A DNA stretch of 64,000 nt from Muricea muricata. Lineage: Eukaryota; Cnidaria; Anthozoa; Malacalcyonacea; Plexauridae. The position numbers and the translations under genes were made by a program. Location of the stretch: assembly GCA_963855995.1 (NCBI GenBank), contig OY979728.1, positions 5,939,330 through 6,003,329 of the forward strand, written 5' to 3'. The notes beneath the pieces are model-generated. The model made no database searches and had not been told where the DNA came from. It saw only the letters and a list, made by a program, of their open reading frames with translations. Position 1 is the first letter of the stretch, and every line of letters begins with the position of its first letter. Shown here one piece after another: positions 22,434 through 29,924 of this stretch.

Positions 22434-22709
22434 TTTGGAGGTGAAAAACCGCTGGACGCCGCGTTTGTCGACGATGTTTTAGAGGTTTATAACTCCGGAG
22501 GGCTAACGTTAGAAGTACTAAGTGATATATTCTCTGGTTATATGAGTAGGGTCCACTCCGAGCATGACATCGAAGGCTTAAGCCATGCTTACATTAGGCT
22601 TTACGACGAGCTCATAAGTCGACATAAAATAAATTGTCAAAATTGTGGTTTTGGGAATTGCCGTTGTTCTGAACCGTCAAATTTAGGTTCCGGAGGTGAA
22701 GACAATTAG
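22422..22709 (+). CDS. Left terminal gene, 95 residues, unknown
   Basis: It starts at the ATG inside the left TIR. The protein is acidic and helical (DDVLEVYNSGG ... LSDIFSGYMSRV) and ends with a small Cys cluster (CQNCGFGNCRC), possibly a metal-binding knuckle. I do not recognise the family. The position directly behind the TIR promoter suggests early or strong expression. A hairpin lies downstream at 22,789-22,822. Confidence 0.5.
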   Translation: MSVQFGGEKPLDAAFVDDVLEVYNSGGLTLEVLSDIFSGYMSRVHSEHDIEGLSHAYIRLYDELISRHKINCQNCGFGNCRCSEPSNLGSGGEDN

Positions 22710-22788
22710 AAAACGGTTTCATATTGAACATCCTGCAGCCGATAAAAAAACACTACTGAAGAAAAAAATCGTAAACTTAGGGATTATT

Positions 22789-22822
22789 TTTTTTACAAAA
22801 CAAAATGAAGTTTTGTAAAAAA
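22789..22822. terminator. Palindromic hairpin downstream of the left terminal gene
   Basis: TTTTTTACAAAAC and its inverse GTTTTGTAAAAAA enclose an 8-base loop. It is one of nine such hairpins at 3' ends in the outer element. Confidence 0.6.
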
Positions 22823-22845
22823 ATGCCATAAACTGGTACTTACCA

Positions 22846-23082
22846 CTGAGAAGTCTGTAAACCCACTTAATCTTGTTTTGGGAAAAAGTAGGCCCTGCCA
22901 GTGTAACATCCACGTTGTTATGGGTGATAATGGTCCTATGGCCATCGCCACCCCTAAGCGGAAGACGATGGCGAGCCTCCGTAATGTAAGGAAGGTTGTG
23001 GACTCGCTAGGGTAAAAGTGGCCCCCACAATAGTTTGGGACCAACAAAATATTATTATTATTCTTATAAGAATAGTAATAGC
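22846..23082. repeat. GC-richer segment with ATT tail, possible retroelement 3' end
   Basis: This stretch is less AT-rich than its neighbours, has no coding frame, and ends in a short (ATT)n tract (about 23,050-23,062), as some non-LTR 3' ends do. It lies directly in front of the RNA-polymerase-like gene. No target duplication was found, so an insertion is only suspected. Confidence 0.3.
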
Positions 23083-24159
23083 ATGAAAAGGTTTTTAACA
23101 AACAAAGAAATACAAACTATTGTTTCTAACGTCACCGATTCTCCTTTTTTTAGGGAGAATTACATTTCGCAATTAAGAACGATCGTCATGAACCCGTCTT
23201 TAATCCCAAAATTAATTTGTGCATTAAAAGAAAAACATGACGAGAGCCTTATCCAGCCCGGTGAAAGCGTAGGGATTATTGCCGCGCAAAGTATAGGAGA
23301 GAGGTTTACGCAAAGCACGTTGAATACATTTCATCAAGCAGGACTTTTAATACCTGCAGGTGCTACGAAAGGTATACCTCGCGTTGAAGAATTACTCAAT
23401 GTCTCTAAAAATCCTAAACGCATTTTTTACCGTTTAAACCCAGGTATAGACACAAAAGGTTTATAAACTGTTACGTTAAAATGTCTTGCTAAAACAATTA
23501 GGGTCATACCAATGGAAAATTTCGCTTGGCGGGATGTATTCCACACCATGTACGGCATCGGTTTAGACGTAGGCGAAGAAGTTTTACGAATTGAATTGGA
23601 CCGTCAAATGTTACTCGAACACGAGATAACGCATTATGATTTTGTACAAAAAGTATCGTGTTGCGAAATAGATCCCGAAATGAAATTTTTATTCGTACCA
23701 AAACATACGGATATATTGACGTTAATTCAAGGTGTGGCGGGTATTTCTCGCGTCATAGAAGGCACGGTTATAGAAACACACCAAAGCCAATTCCATTATA
23801 TGTTGTCGATGGATCCACAAGCATGTTCTTCTCATGTATGGGACATTTATAACGTGTTAGGTATAGAAGCGGCACGCGAGTATCTTGTTCAAGAATTAGT
23901 AGCCGGAACGCCAGGGGTACACCCAACACATTTAACCGTTTTAGTTGATAAAATGGTATTTACGGGGGATATTTTTTCCGTAAATAGGTACAGTACAAAA
24001 AAAGAGGACATAGGCGTTTTTGCGAAAGCGTCTTTCGAAGAAACGTTCGACCATTTTCTTACGACAGCCGTTAACGAAGAAACTGATAGTACGGATGGGT
24101 TAAGTGCAAGCATCGTATGTGGGAAAAACCATTATGTGGTACGAGGTTTAGGGGGCTAA
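23083..24159 (+). pseudogene. RNA polymerase largest-subunit C-terminal module (Rpo1C/Rpb1-like)
   Basis: About 355 codons matching domain 5 of the largest subunit of multisubunit RNA polymerase. After an ATG at 23,083 comes [15 protein letters not shown] followed by LNTFHQAG, the bridge-helix/trigger-loop region. The conserved Q, L-N and H of the trigger loop are present. The C-terminal half has IYNVLGIEAAREYLVQEL, HLTVLVDKM and KASFEETFDHFL, all family signatures. No upstream two-thirds of Rpb1 exists in the element, so the layout is like the split archaeal subunit A''. One in-frame TAA (23,464-23,466) divides it; both sides share the frame, so this is a single nonsense change. ACG/GTA/TTA-rich codons match neighbouring viral genes. 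Confidence 0.8.
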
Positions 24160-24187
24160 ATTCCTAACGCACATGTGTTAGGAATTT
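24158..24187. terminator. Convergent hairpin between RNAP-like and myristoylated-protein genes
   Basis: AAATTCCTAAC...GTTAGGAATTT spans the whole gap between two convergent stop codons (24,159 and 24,189). Confidence 0.7.
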
Positions 24188-24188
24188 T

Positions 24189-24398
24189 TTATTCTTCTTC
24201 TTTAATGATAACTATGTCTTTTTCTTCTTTAACGTTTGGAACTTCGTAAGCTTTTTTTGCTTTTCTTTCGATGGCAAATTGAAAATTTGTTTCTATTCCG
24301 TCGGGGTTTTTTGACATGTGTAATCCAAATAAGATTTTCCTTCGTTCGCATACGTCCTTGTTAGCTTTATTTACGTTTTTTGAAGTGGCACAACCCAT
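24189..24398 (-). CDS. Small protein with predicted N-myristoylation and palmitoylation site
   Basis: The 69-residue product begins MGCATSK: Gly2 followed by Ser/Thr at position 6 is the N-myristoyltransferase pattern, and Cys3 is a typical palmitoylation site. A basic stretch follows, and the C-terminus is acidic (KEEKDIVIIKEEE). This predicts membrane attachment, as in many viral matrix or scaffold proteins. It is transcribed divergently from the fiber gene through a 23-bp promoter. No family is recognised. Confidence 0.6.
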   Translation of the reverse strand: MGCATSKNVNKANKDVCERRKILFGLHMSKNPDGIETNFQFAIERKAKKAYEVPNVKEEKDIVIIKEEE

Positions 24399-24421
24399 AT
24401 TTTTTATGGATTATAAATAAA
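24399..24421. promoter_or_regulatory. Divergent AT-rich promoter, small protein / fiber
   Basis: Only 23 bp separate the two start codons. The sequence is entirely A/T-rich (attataaataaa on the fiber side, TTTATTTATAATCC on the other). The 5' UTRs must be extremely short. Confidence 0.5.
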
Positions 24422-26169
24422 ATGTCGTTATTATTCGGTTATTCAAGCGGTTTAAGCACAATACAAGAAGACATCGATATGCAAGGGAATAGGATTATAG
24501 ACCTTCCTGAGCCGGTTACGGGTTCGGAACCTGTTACGAAAAGTTATGCGGACACGCATTATTCTGGTGGTGGTGGTGGACAACGTGGACCAAAGGTGAT
24601 AAGGGAGACACCGGTCCACAAGGACCACAAGGGGCGAAAGGAGGCACGGGACCGCGAGGGTCGAAAGGTGATACAGGTGCACAAGGTCCAAAAGGCGGCA
24701 AAGGAGATGTAGGTCCGCAAGATCCTACAGGGTCAAAAGGCGACAAAGGAGATACAGGTGCACAAGGGCCAAAAGGCGACAAAGGGGATGTAGGTCCACA
24801 AGGTCCTACAGGGTCAAAAGGCGACAAAGGAGATACAGGTGCACAAGGGCCAAAAGGGGACAAAGGCGATAAAGGTAGCGGTGGTTCTTCAAAAGGAGAC
24901 AAAGGGGATACGGGTCCGCAAGGCCCAAAAAGTGATAAAGGAGATACGGGACCGCAAGGTCCAAAAGGGGACCAAGGAGATACGGGCCCACAAGGATCAA
25001 AAGGGGACAAAGGCAATACAGGTGCGCAAGGACCAAAAGGTGACCAAGGAGATACGGGCCCACAAGGGTCAAAAGGTGATAAAGGCAACACAGGCGCGCA
25101 AGGACCAAAAGGTGACAAAGGCGATACGGGGCCACAAGGTATAAAAGGTGACAAAGGATCAAAAGGGGATACAGGTAATCAGGGGCCCCCTGGTTCCGGT
25201 GGTTTATCCGACGCGGGTTTTACAATGCAAGGAGATATTAATATGAACAATAACAAAATTACAAACCTCCCCGACCCAACATTAGCAAACGACCCTATTA
25301 CGAAACAATACGCAACCAGGGTTTACTTAACAGATAGTGGGTTTACGATGCAAGACAACATAGGTATGAACAATCACGAAATACTAGGTTTGAACCCGAC
25401 CCCATCCGACGGTACGTCAGCCGTATCCAAAAGTTATACCGACACGGTGTACATTAAAAAAGGTACCGATATTGATATGAACGGTCACCGTATTACCGGG
25501 TTACCTATTATTCCTTTAACATCGGGCGAACCGATTACGAAAGGTTTTGTAGAAAAGTATTATTCAGATTATACGAATATTTTAACGTTTAAAGGGAAAC
25601 CCAGTAACGTTACAATTCTTCGGCAAGACAATATGGTCGACTCGCCTGAAAACGGACGTGCTACGGAAACGTTAGACTTTTCAAAAGTAGGTAGCAGTTA
25701 CCAAATAAATTTTTCCGTTCAACCCAAACTTCCAAACGGTGTTTACACGTACGAGATGGATGTTGTCTTAACGACTTCTAGGGGGTACGATGTAATGTTG
25801 TGGGGTGATTGTGGCGGTTCTGGGTACAATGCGTCAACGAAATACAAGTATTGGAGTTGGAGTTATGAGAATAAGATAGCTCATAACGATGTACAGGGTG
25901 GACTATTCCACAGGGGTACTGGTAAAAGGGTACGTATCCAAGGATCGTTTTTAAACCAGGGTACGCGTATTTACGGGCAAGAAATTTCACTTTCTTTAGA
26001 TTATGAAAATGGAAAAACGTACGAATTTGTCATGCAAGATTTAGTGTCGAGAAGTACCGACCACGTTCTTGGTAATTCTATCTATTTCGTATTCCAACCT
26101 GACAATAACCATACGATGGACTTTACGGACGAAACGTTTTTCAGTTTTAAACGGTTATCGAAGTTATAG
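24422..26169 (+). pseudogene. Collagen-containing viral fiber
   Basis: A ~580-codon fiber-type protein. The N-terminus (DIDMQGNRIIDLPEP...VTKSYADTHYSGG) is a repeat that recurs three times after the collagen part (MQGDINMNNNKITNLPDP; IGMNNHEILGLN; DIDMNGHRITGLP). Such 'DMNGxxIxxLP' repeats form trimeric beta-helix shafts in phage and viral fibers. About 200 residues of Gly-X-Y follow from ~24,594 to 25,198, rich in KGDKGDTG. The last ~200 residues are a beta-rich globular head, probably for receptor binding. A one-base frame change near 24,565-24,595, next to the (ggt)n tract, separates the N-terminus from the rest. It could be a lesion, an assembly error or frameshifting. Confidence 0.75.
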
Positions 26170-26173
26170 ATAA

Positions 26174-26442
26174 ATGGAAGATGAGCAAACGATTTACCGG
26201 GAAGAATTATTACGGTTAGTTACCGAAAAAAAATTAAACATACTGCGAAATATATCGAAAACGCTACGGAAGAAACGTTAAAAAAAATTTACGAAGATTA
26301 TCAAAGTAAGGAATTAGACGAAGTGAACGAAAAAGTAACGGACGTGCTTATAACGAAATTCTCTGAACTTATGGTGAAGTTAGATCTCGTGAAAGATAAC
26401 GTCTCGTTAGAAGACGATCTCGGTAAGAACGAATTGTTTTAA
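26174..26442 (+). pseudogene. Small helical protein, frame broken at an A8 run
   Basis: ATG 26,174 follows the fiber stop by 4 bp. The frame reads EDEQTIYREELLRLVTEKK and then breaks at an A8 tract (26,226-26,233). The other frame continues to a stop at 26,442 with KYIENATEETLKKIYEDYQSK. The product would be about 88 residues, mostly helical and charged. Function is unknown. The break may be a homopolymer error or a real lesion. Confidence 0.45.
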
Positions 26443-26458
26443 ACGCGATGTGAAAAGG

Positions 26459-26560
26459 ATGATTGGTTATTTAACACCGTACGTTCCTTTGGTCGGGTTA
26501 GTATCTGGCGGGATTACAGTCGGTGCCCACGTTGCCGATAAAAAATTAAATCCTGAATAG
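26459..26560 (+). CDS. 33-residue single-span membrane protein
   Basis: A short gene encodes YLTPYVPLVGLVSGGITVG followed by a basic end (ADKKLNPE), which suggests one hydrophobic span. It is compactly placed between the previous gene and a convergent hairpin that begins 4 bp after its stop. Similar tiny membrane proteins are common in this element. It is supported by position and pattern only. Confidence 0.4.
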   Translation: MIGYLTPYVPLVGLVSGGITVGAHVADKKLNPE

Positions 26561-26563
26561 GAA

Positions 26564-26591
26564 AATTCATAACGTCATAACGTTATGAATT
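26564..26591. terminator. Convergent hairpin
   Basis: AATTCATAACG and CGTTATGAATT fill the gap between the stops of the 33-residue gene (26,560) and the leftward gene ending at 26,591. Confidence 0.7.
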
Positions 26592-26836
26592 TACTCTAAA
26601 TTTTTTTTATAATTATCGATAGATGTGGATAGGTTTTTTACAAATATATCGAGTTTGTTTAAACTATTTGTGTGGAGTTTTTTACAAAAGTTTAAACCGT
26701 TTAAGTAAAGATCTTTTAAAAAGTTATTAAAGTCATGGTAGAATGTAAGCATATGTTCATATTGTTGTTGGTTGTAATTTTCACCATATACCTTTTTAGT
26801 TAAATCCCGCACTAATTCTAATTTTAATTCATCCAT
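26591..26836 (-). CDS. 81-residue helical protein, unknown
   Basis: Starts MDELKLELVRDLTKKVYGENY and is predicted almost wholly helical, with heptad-like spacing. The start is preceded by TTATAATAAA, the common AT-rich start-proximal element of this provirus. No family is recognised. It could be a small structural or regulatory protein. Confidence 0.45.
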   Translation of the reverse strand: MDELKLELVRDLTKKVYGENYNQQQYEHMLTFYHDFNNFLKDLYLNGLNFCKKLHTNSLNKLDIFVKNLSTSIDNYKKNLE

Positions 26837-26840
26837 TTTA

Positions 26841-26969
26841 TTATAAATGTTTTAAAATTAAAAAAATTGTAAGGGCAGCCGTCATTGGGGACGTTAGGGT
26901 AAGAAGTGTAAACGTAAACGTTAGGCACATGGTAAGAACGATAAGGAATTTTTCACGGTACGTTAACAT
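26841..26969 (-). CDS. 42-residue membrane protein
   Basis: ATG 26,969 to TAA 26,841. After MLTYREKF the sequence is hydrophobic (LIVLTMCLTFTFTLLTL ... ALTIFLILKHL) with one or two spans. The start is preceded by AATAAAA. It lies between the ATPase hairpin and the 81-residue gene in the same direction. Support is moderate because it is short. Confidence 0.4.
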   Translation of the reverse strand: MLTYREKFLIVLTMCLTFTFTLLTLTSPMTAALTIFLILKHL

Positions 26970-26975
26970 TTTTTA

Positions 26976-27002
26976 TTTCAAAACCTTTTAAAGGTTTTGA
27001 AA
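26976..27002. terminator. Hairpin after the ATPase gene
   Basis: A perfect palindrome, TTTCAAAACCTTTTAAAGGTTTTGAAA, directly abuts the ATPase stop codon (27,003-27,005). Confidence 0.7.
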
Positions 27003-27584
27003 TTATGGAATGATAACTTGATGTGTGTATGGTCTTGTCGTTAAAATTTCTAATCGTGCATAGTCGTTATTTTTTAACGTGTCTATAATTCCTTTTTCTT
27101 CGTCTTTTTCAATATTAAGATAATTGTTGAAAATATATTTTATATCGTCTTTGCACGCGTTGTAAAACGTGACGAGTTTTGAAATATTCATTCTGTACGG
27201 TTTTGCAATAGACGTGAGTTGGTGCGTGACGACGATCGTACTTAATCCGATATGTCGACCGGAGAACCTTAATTTTACGAGTTCGCTCGTTCTGTTTTTA
27301 ACGTCTTTGCTCGATGCGCAATCGTCGAGGATAACGAGACTGTTGGTATTTTTTGCAAAATATGTAATTTCACGAAGGGTAGTTTCTACGTTATCATGTG
27401 GGACGGGCAATGCGTAGACGTCTGGATCAGCTAAATATTTCCATTGTTGGTACGTTTTGTTATCTTCTAAAGTTGGACATACGATGAAAATATGGTCGAA
27501 ATGGTTCTTGTATTCTTTTTCAAGCATTTCCAAAAGGTAATGTGTTTTTCCACACGCGGTCATGCCGACAATAATCATATGCAT
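27003..27584 (-). CDS. DNA-packaging ATPase (A32/FtsK-like) of the outer element
   Basis: The 193-residue NTPase starts with IIVGMTACGKTHYLLEML (Walker A GMTACGKT at residues ~7-14). Walker B is SLVILDDC at about 83-90, and a sensor-like VTHQ (VVTHQLTS) follows at about 118. Size and motifs fit the genome-packaging ATPases of Polintons, virophages and large DNA viruses, which pump DNA into capsids. It is intact, lies directly upstream of the capsid gene in the same direction, and ends in a palindromic hairpin. An uncharacterised P-loop function is the only alternative. Confidence 0.8.
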   Translation of the reverse strand: MHMIIVGMTACGKTHYLLEMLEKEYKNHFDHIFIVCPTLEDNKTYQQWKYLADPDVYALPVPHDNVETTLREITYFAKNTNSLVILDDCASSKDVKNRTSELVKLRFSGRHIGLSTIVVTHQLTSIAKPYRMNISKLVTFYNACKDDIKYIFNNYLNIEKDEEKGIIDTLKNNDYARLEILTTRPYTHQVIIP

Positions 27585-27586
27585 AC

Positions 27587-28309
27587 TTAGTAATTAGCGG
27601 TCCCGTTAAGTTGTGTTCCGCTAATATCAATTGTACCATCGGCAATAACGAAAACGTGGCAGGATAAGTCGGATGTTGTGGCTTCTTTTTCTATTTCCAA
27701 AAGTATTCCTGCTTGCGTTCCAATAAGTTTTCGGCCGCTATCGCTGACGGTGTCATCGTCCACGGTCCTGAAATCTATAACGCACGCAAACTTGTCGGTG
27801 TAATATTTTCGTCGGGATATACATTCTATTCCGATAAATTTTTCGCAGTCGTCATTCCCGAAGAACCGGACGGCTTCCTTGTGCATATTTCGTTTTGCAA
27901 GACCACGACTGTAGATATCGTTTGGGTTTCCTTCGACGGTGACGTCGACTTGTGTTAAATTTGGGAAGGGGAAATGTTCGCTATCGCCTGCACCTTTTTC
28001 CGTGAATAACAATACGACAGCTTTCATGCTTTTTCTCGGGATATTGATATCGATAACTTCGCGCGTACTTCCTTTAGCCCACGGTAACGTTTTCAAAAGC
28101 GTTGAATAATTATACGGGAACGAACGGCCGGCATTGTACGTCCCTCGGACACTGTTTGCAAGACCTTCACGTCACTATGCAAGACGTCGTATTCTAATTG
28201 CAAATCTGTAAGTCTATACGTTCCGGTTTCTTCATTCGCTTGTGCTTTCATAATTTTTTCCGACCTTGGTAACGTGATGTCGTAGACAAAATCGCACATG
28301 CCGTACGGG
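27587..28309 (-). pseudogene. Major capsid protein, C-terminal part
   Basis: This is the distal part of the capsid gene whose beginning is at 42,590-43,128. The inner Polinton (28,310-42,589) sits between. The reading frame enters from the target duplication, then shows a one-base shift near 28,095 in a T-run before continuing to 27,587. The content is beta-rich, as expected for the second jelly-roll of a double-jelly-roll capsid, with FVYDITLPRS and MKAVVLLF strands. It is identified by context: between ATPase and penton-like genes, with suitable size. Sequence signatures of such capsids are weak. Confidence 0.65.
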
Positions 28310-28961
28310 AGTAGTAATATAGGTACCGATCGACCCCCTTTTTTAGGGGTGTGCAGGGATGTGCGGAGGGGTGTGCACAAAGGGGTGTGCAGGGATGTGC
28401 AGAGGGATGTGCAGAGGGGTGTGCACAAAGGGATGTGCAGAGGGGTGTGCAGAGGGGTGTGCACAAAGGGATGTGCAGAGGGGTGTGCAGGGATGTGCAG
28501 AGGGGTGTGCAGGGATGTGCAGAGGGGTGTGCACAATGCGTTACGTACACAAGCCGTTACGTGCACCCCGTGACGTACGCTATAGTCGCGCTCTGATTGG
28601 TTAATGGTTGGCGTACGTATGCCCCGTGACGTACACCCCGTGACGTACGCCATAGCTATGCTCTGATTGGTTAAAACAGCGTACGTATGCCCCGTGACGT
28701 ACACCCAGTGACGTACGCCATAGCTATGCTCTGATTGGTTAAAACAGCGTACGTACACACCGTGACGTACACACCGTGACGTACGCCATAAACGCGCGCT
28801 GATTGGTTAAAACAGCGTACGTATGCCCCGTGACGTACGCTATAGTTGCGCTCTGATTGGCTAAAAGAGCGTACGTATGCCCCATGACGTACGCTATGGC
28901 CGCACTCTGATTGGTTAATGGTTGGTGGCATAAACTATATAAATTCGCCGTCGAGTCGAGC
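28310..28961 (+). repeat. Left TIR of the inner Polinton
   Basis: It pairs with 42,071-42,589 inverted. The outer 230 bp hold a G-rich array of 'ggtgtgcagagg' type units (28,345-28,535). The inner part holds six ~65-bp units, each with TGACGTAC and a CTGATTGGTT block. The right TIR has four units, so copy number varies between ends. Confidence 0.9.
28560..28961 (+). promoter_or_regulatory. TIR enhancer-like array and TATA box, left
   Basis: Six repeats combine a CRE-like TGACGTA with an inverted CCAAT (ATTGG). They are followed by a TATA box (actatataaat, 28,934-28,944) about 26 bp before the end of the TIR and ~36 bp before the first ATG. The arrangement is that of a Pol II promoter with NF-Y/CREB-type sites. 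Factor binding is inferred from motif identity only. Confidence 0.6.
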
Positions 28962-28969
28962 ATTCATCA

Positions 28970-29710
28970 ATGTTAGGATTACACTTGGTTTGGTGTCTTT
29001 GGTTCAGTCAAAAACCGATTATTATTCAAGACGCTAGAGAAGGAGTGGAACGCCTGATAAAAGCATTGGAAAATCGTCAGAATACAATGGAGTGTTTACA
29101 TGGTTTACCAGCATCTTCAACAGTGACGCAAAAGGGCACGTTTTGGTTCTGTGGTGAAAATCCGAGCTGTGAGTTCTTTTGCCCCGATCAAGATTGCTAC
29201 ATGTTTGGAAAAGCTGTGACGGCCTATCGTGAAAGTGGTTGTGTACATCCAAGGTGTTATGGACATGGGCGCCTGGCAAAGCTGCGAATGGTTAAAGATA
29301 AGAATAACCAGAACTATGGTAGACCGTTCTTTGTGTGTTCCGAAAGAGATAATCCCTGTTCCTTTTGGCAATGGGGTGATGTGTTCGAAGGTATCAAGCC
29401 CATTTGCCGACATGCTCTGATATGTCGCACTAAGAAAGTGAAGAAAGAGGGTCCTAATCAGGATCGTTTATTCTATTGTTGTCCTCATCCAAGAGAAAGT
29501 GCTTGTGACTTCTTTGAGTGGAAACCTGACGAAGACCCCCTTGAGCCAGGTTGTGTTTGTCTGTTTAGTATGCCACCATCTTACCGATATGCAGTGAGAA
29601 AGACCGGGGAGATATTTACTAGCAAGGAAACGGATCGTAAGAAAGCGTATGACGAGTTCCTTCGCCAAAAGGAAGTCGATGAACTGATTCAGGACTTACA
29701 GATCTGCTAA
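28970..29710 (+). CDS. Triple GRF zinc-finger protein
   Basis: The 246-residue protein carries three GRF-type zinc-finger modules. Module 1 is CLHGLPASS...FWFCGENPSCEFFC, module 2 is CYGHGRLAKLR...NYGRPFFVCSERDNPCSFWQWG, and module 3 is CRHALICRTKK...RLFYCCPHPRESACDFFEW. GRF fingers bind single-stranded nucleic acid in topoisomerase III-alpha and APE2-type proteins. It is the first gene behind the left TIR promoter. ATG 28,970 is used here; a second in-frame ATG near 29,087 directly precedes module 1 and could be the true start. A role in element DNA replication or repair is inferred. Confidence 0.65.
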   Translation: MLGLHLVWCLWFSQKPIIIQDAREGVERLIKALENRQNTMECLHGLPASSTVTQKGTFWFCGENPSCEFFCPDQDCYMFGKAVTAYRESGCVHPRCYGHGRLAKLRMVKDKNNQNYGRPFFVCSERDNPCSFWQWGDVFEGIKPICRHALICRTKKVKKEGPNQDRLFYCCPHPRESACDFFEWKPDEDPLEPGCVCLFSMPPSYRYAVRKTGEIFTSKETDRKKAYDEFLRQKEVDELIQDLQIC

Positions 29711-29924
29711 TGACTATAACAAAAGTGTAACTGTATATATAATTAAATAAACATTATCTACATTTATATCGTGTTATTATGTTGTTGTTGTTCATTCGTG
29801 TCGACTTTTCTTTGAGTAAGCATGTCATGTTTAAAGGGTGGGTTGCCCTCTATAAAATTTAGAAGAATACGTTTCATGTTTGCCTGTTGCTCAGGAAAGA
29901 TTGTGATTCAACAGTCGGAAATTG

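Noticed and set aside
23083-24159. Host Rpb1 retrocopy in place of a viral gene
   Set aside because: Not excluded by sequence alone, but the codon style, position between TIR and provirus genes, and hairpin at its 3' end favour a provirus gene. Left as the main test in the findings.
24534-25162. Long ORFs on the minus strand opposite the collagen repeats
   Set aside because: They are repetitive shadows (GPCGPVSP-type reading) of Gly-X-Y codons and have no plausible start or homology.
25000-25200. Host collagen gene
   Set aside because: No signal peptide or propeptide is seen, and the flanking repeats and head are fiber-like within a provirus.
28093-28758. ORFs across the inner TIR repeats
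   Set aside because: Most of the coding is tandem-repeat sequence (HPSAHP, GVCR). Only the part outside 28,310 is real, as the capsid C-terminus.
28345-28900. CRISPR-like array
   Set aside because: The units are irregular, contain TATA/CCAAT/CRE motifs, lack unique spacers, and are mirrored at 42,071-42,589, so they are TIR repeats of a eukaryotic Polinton.
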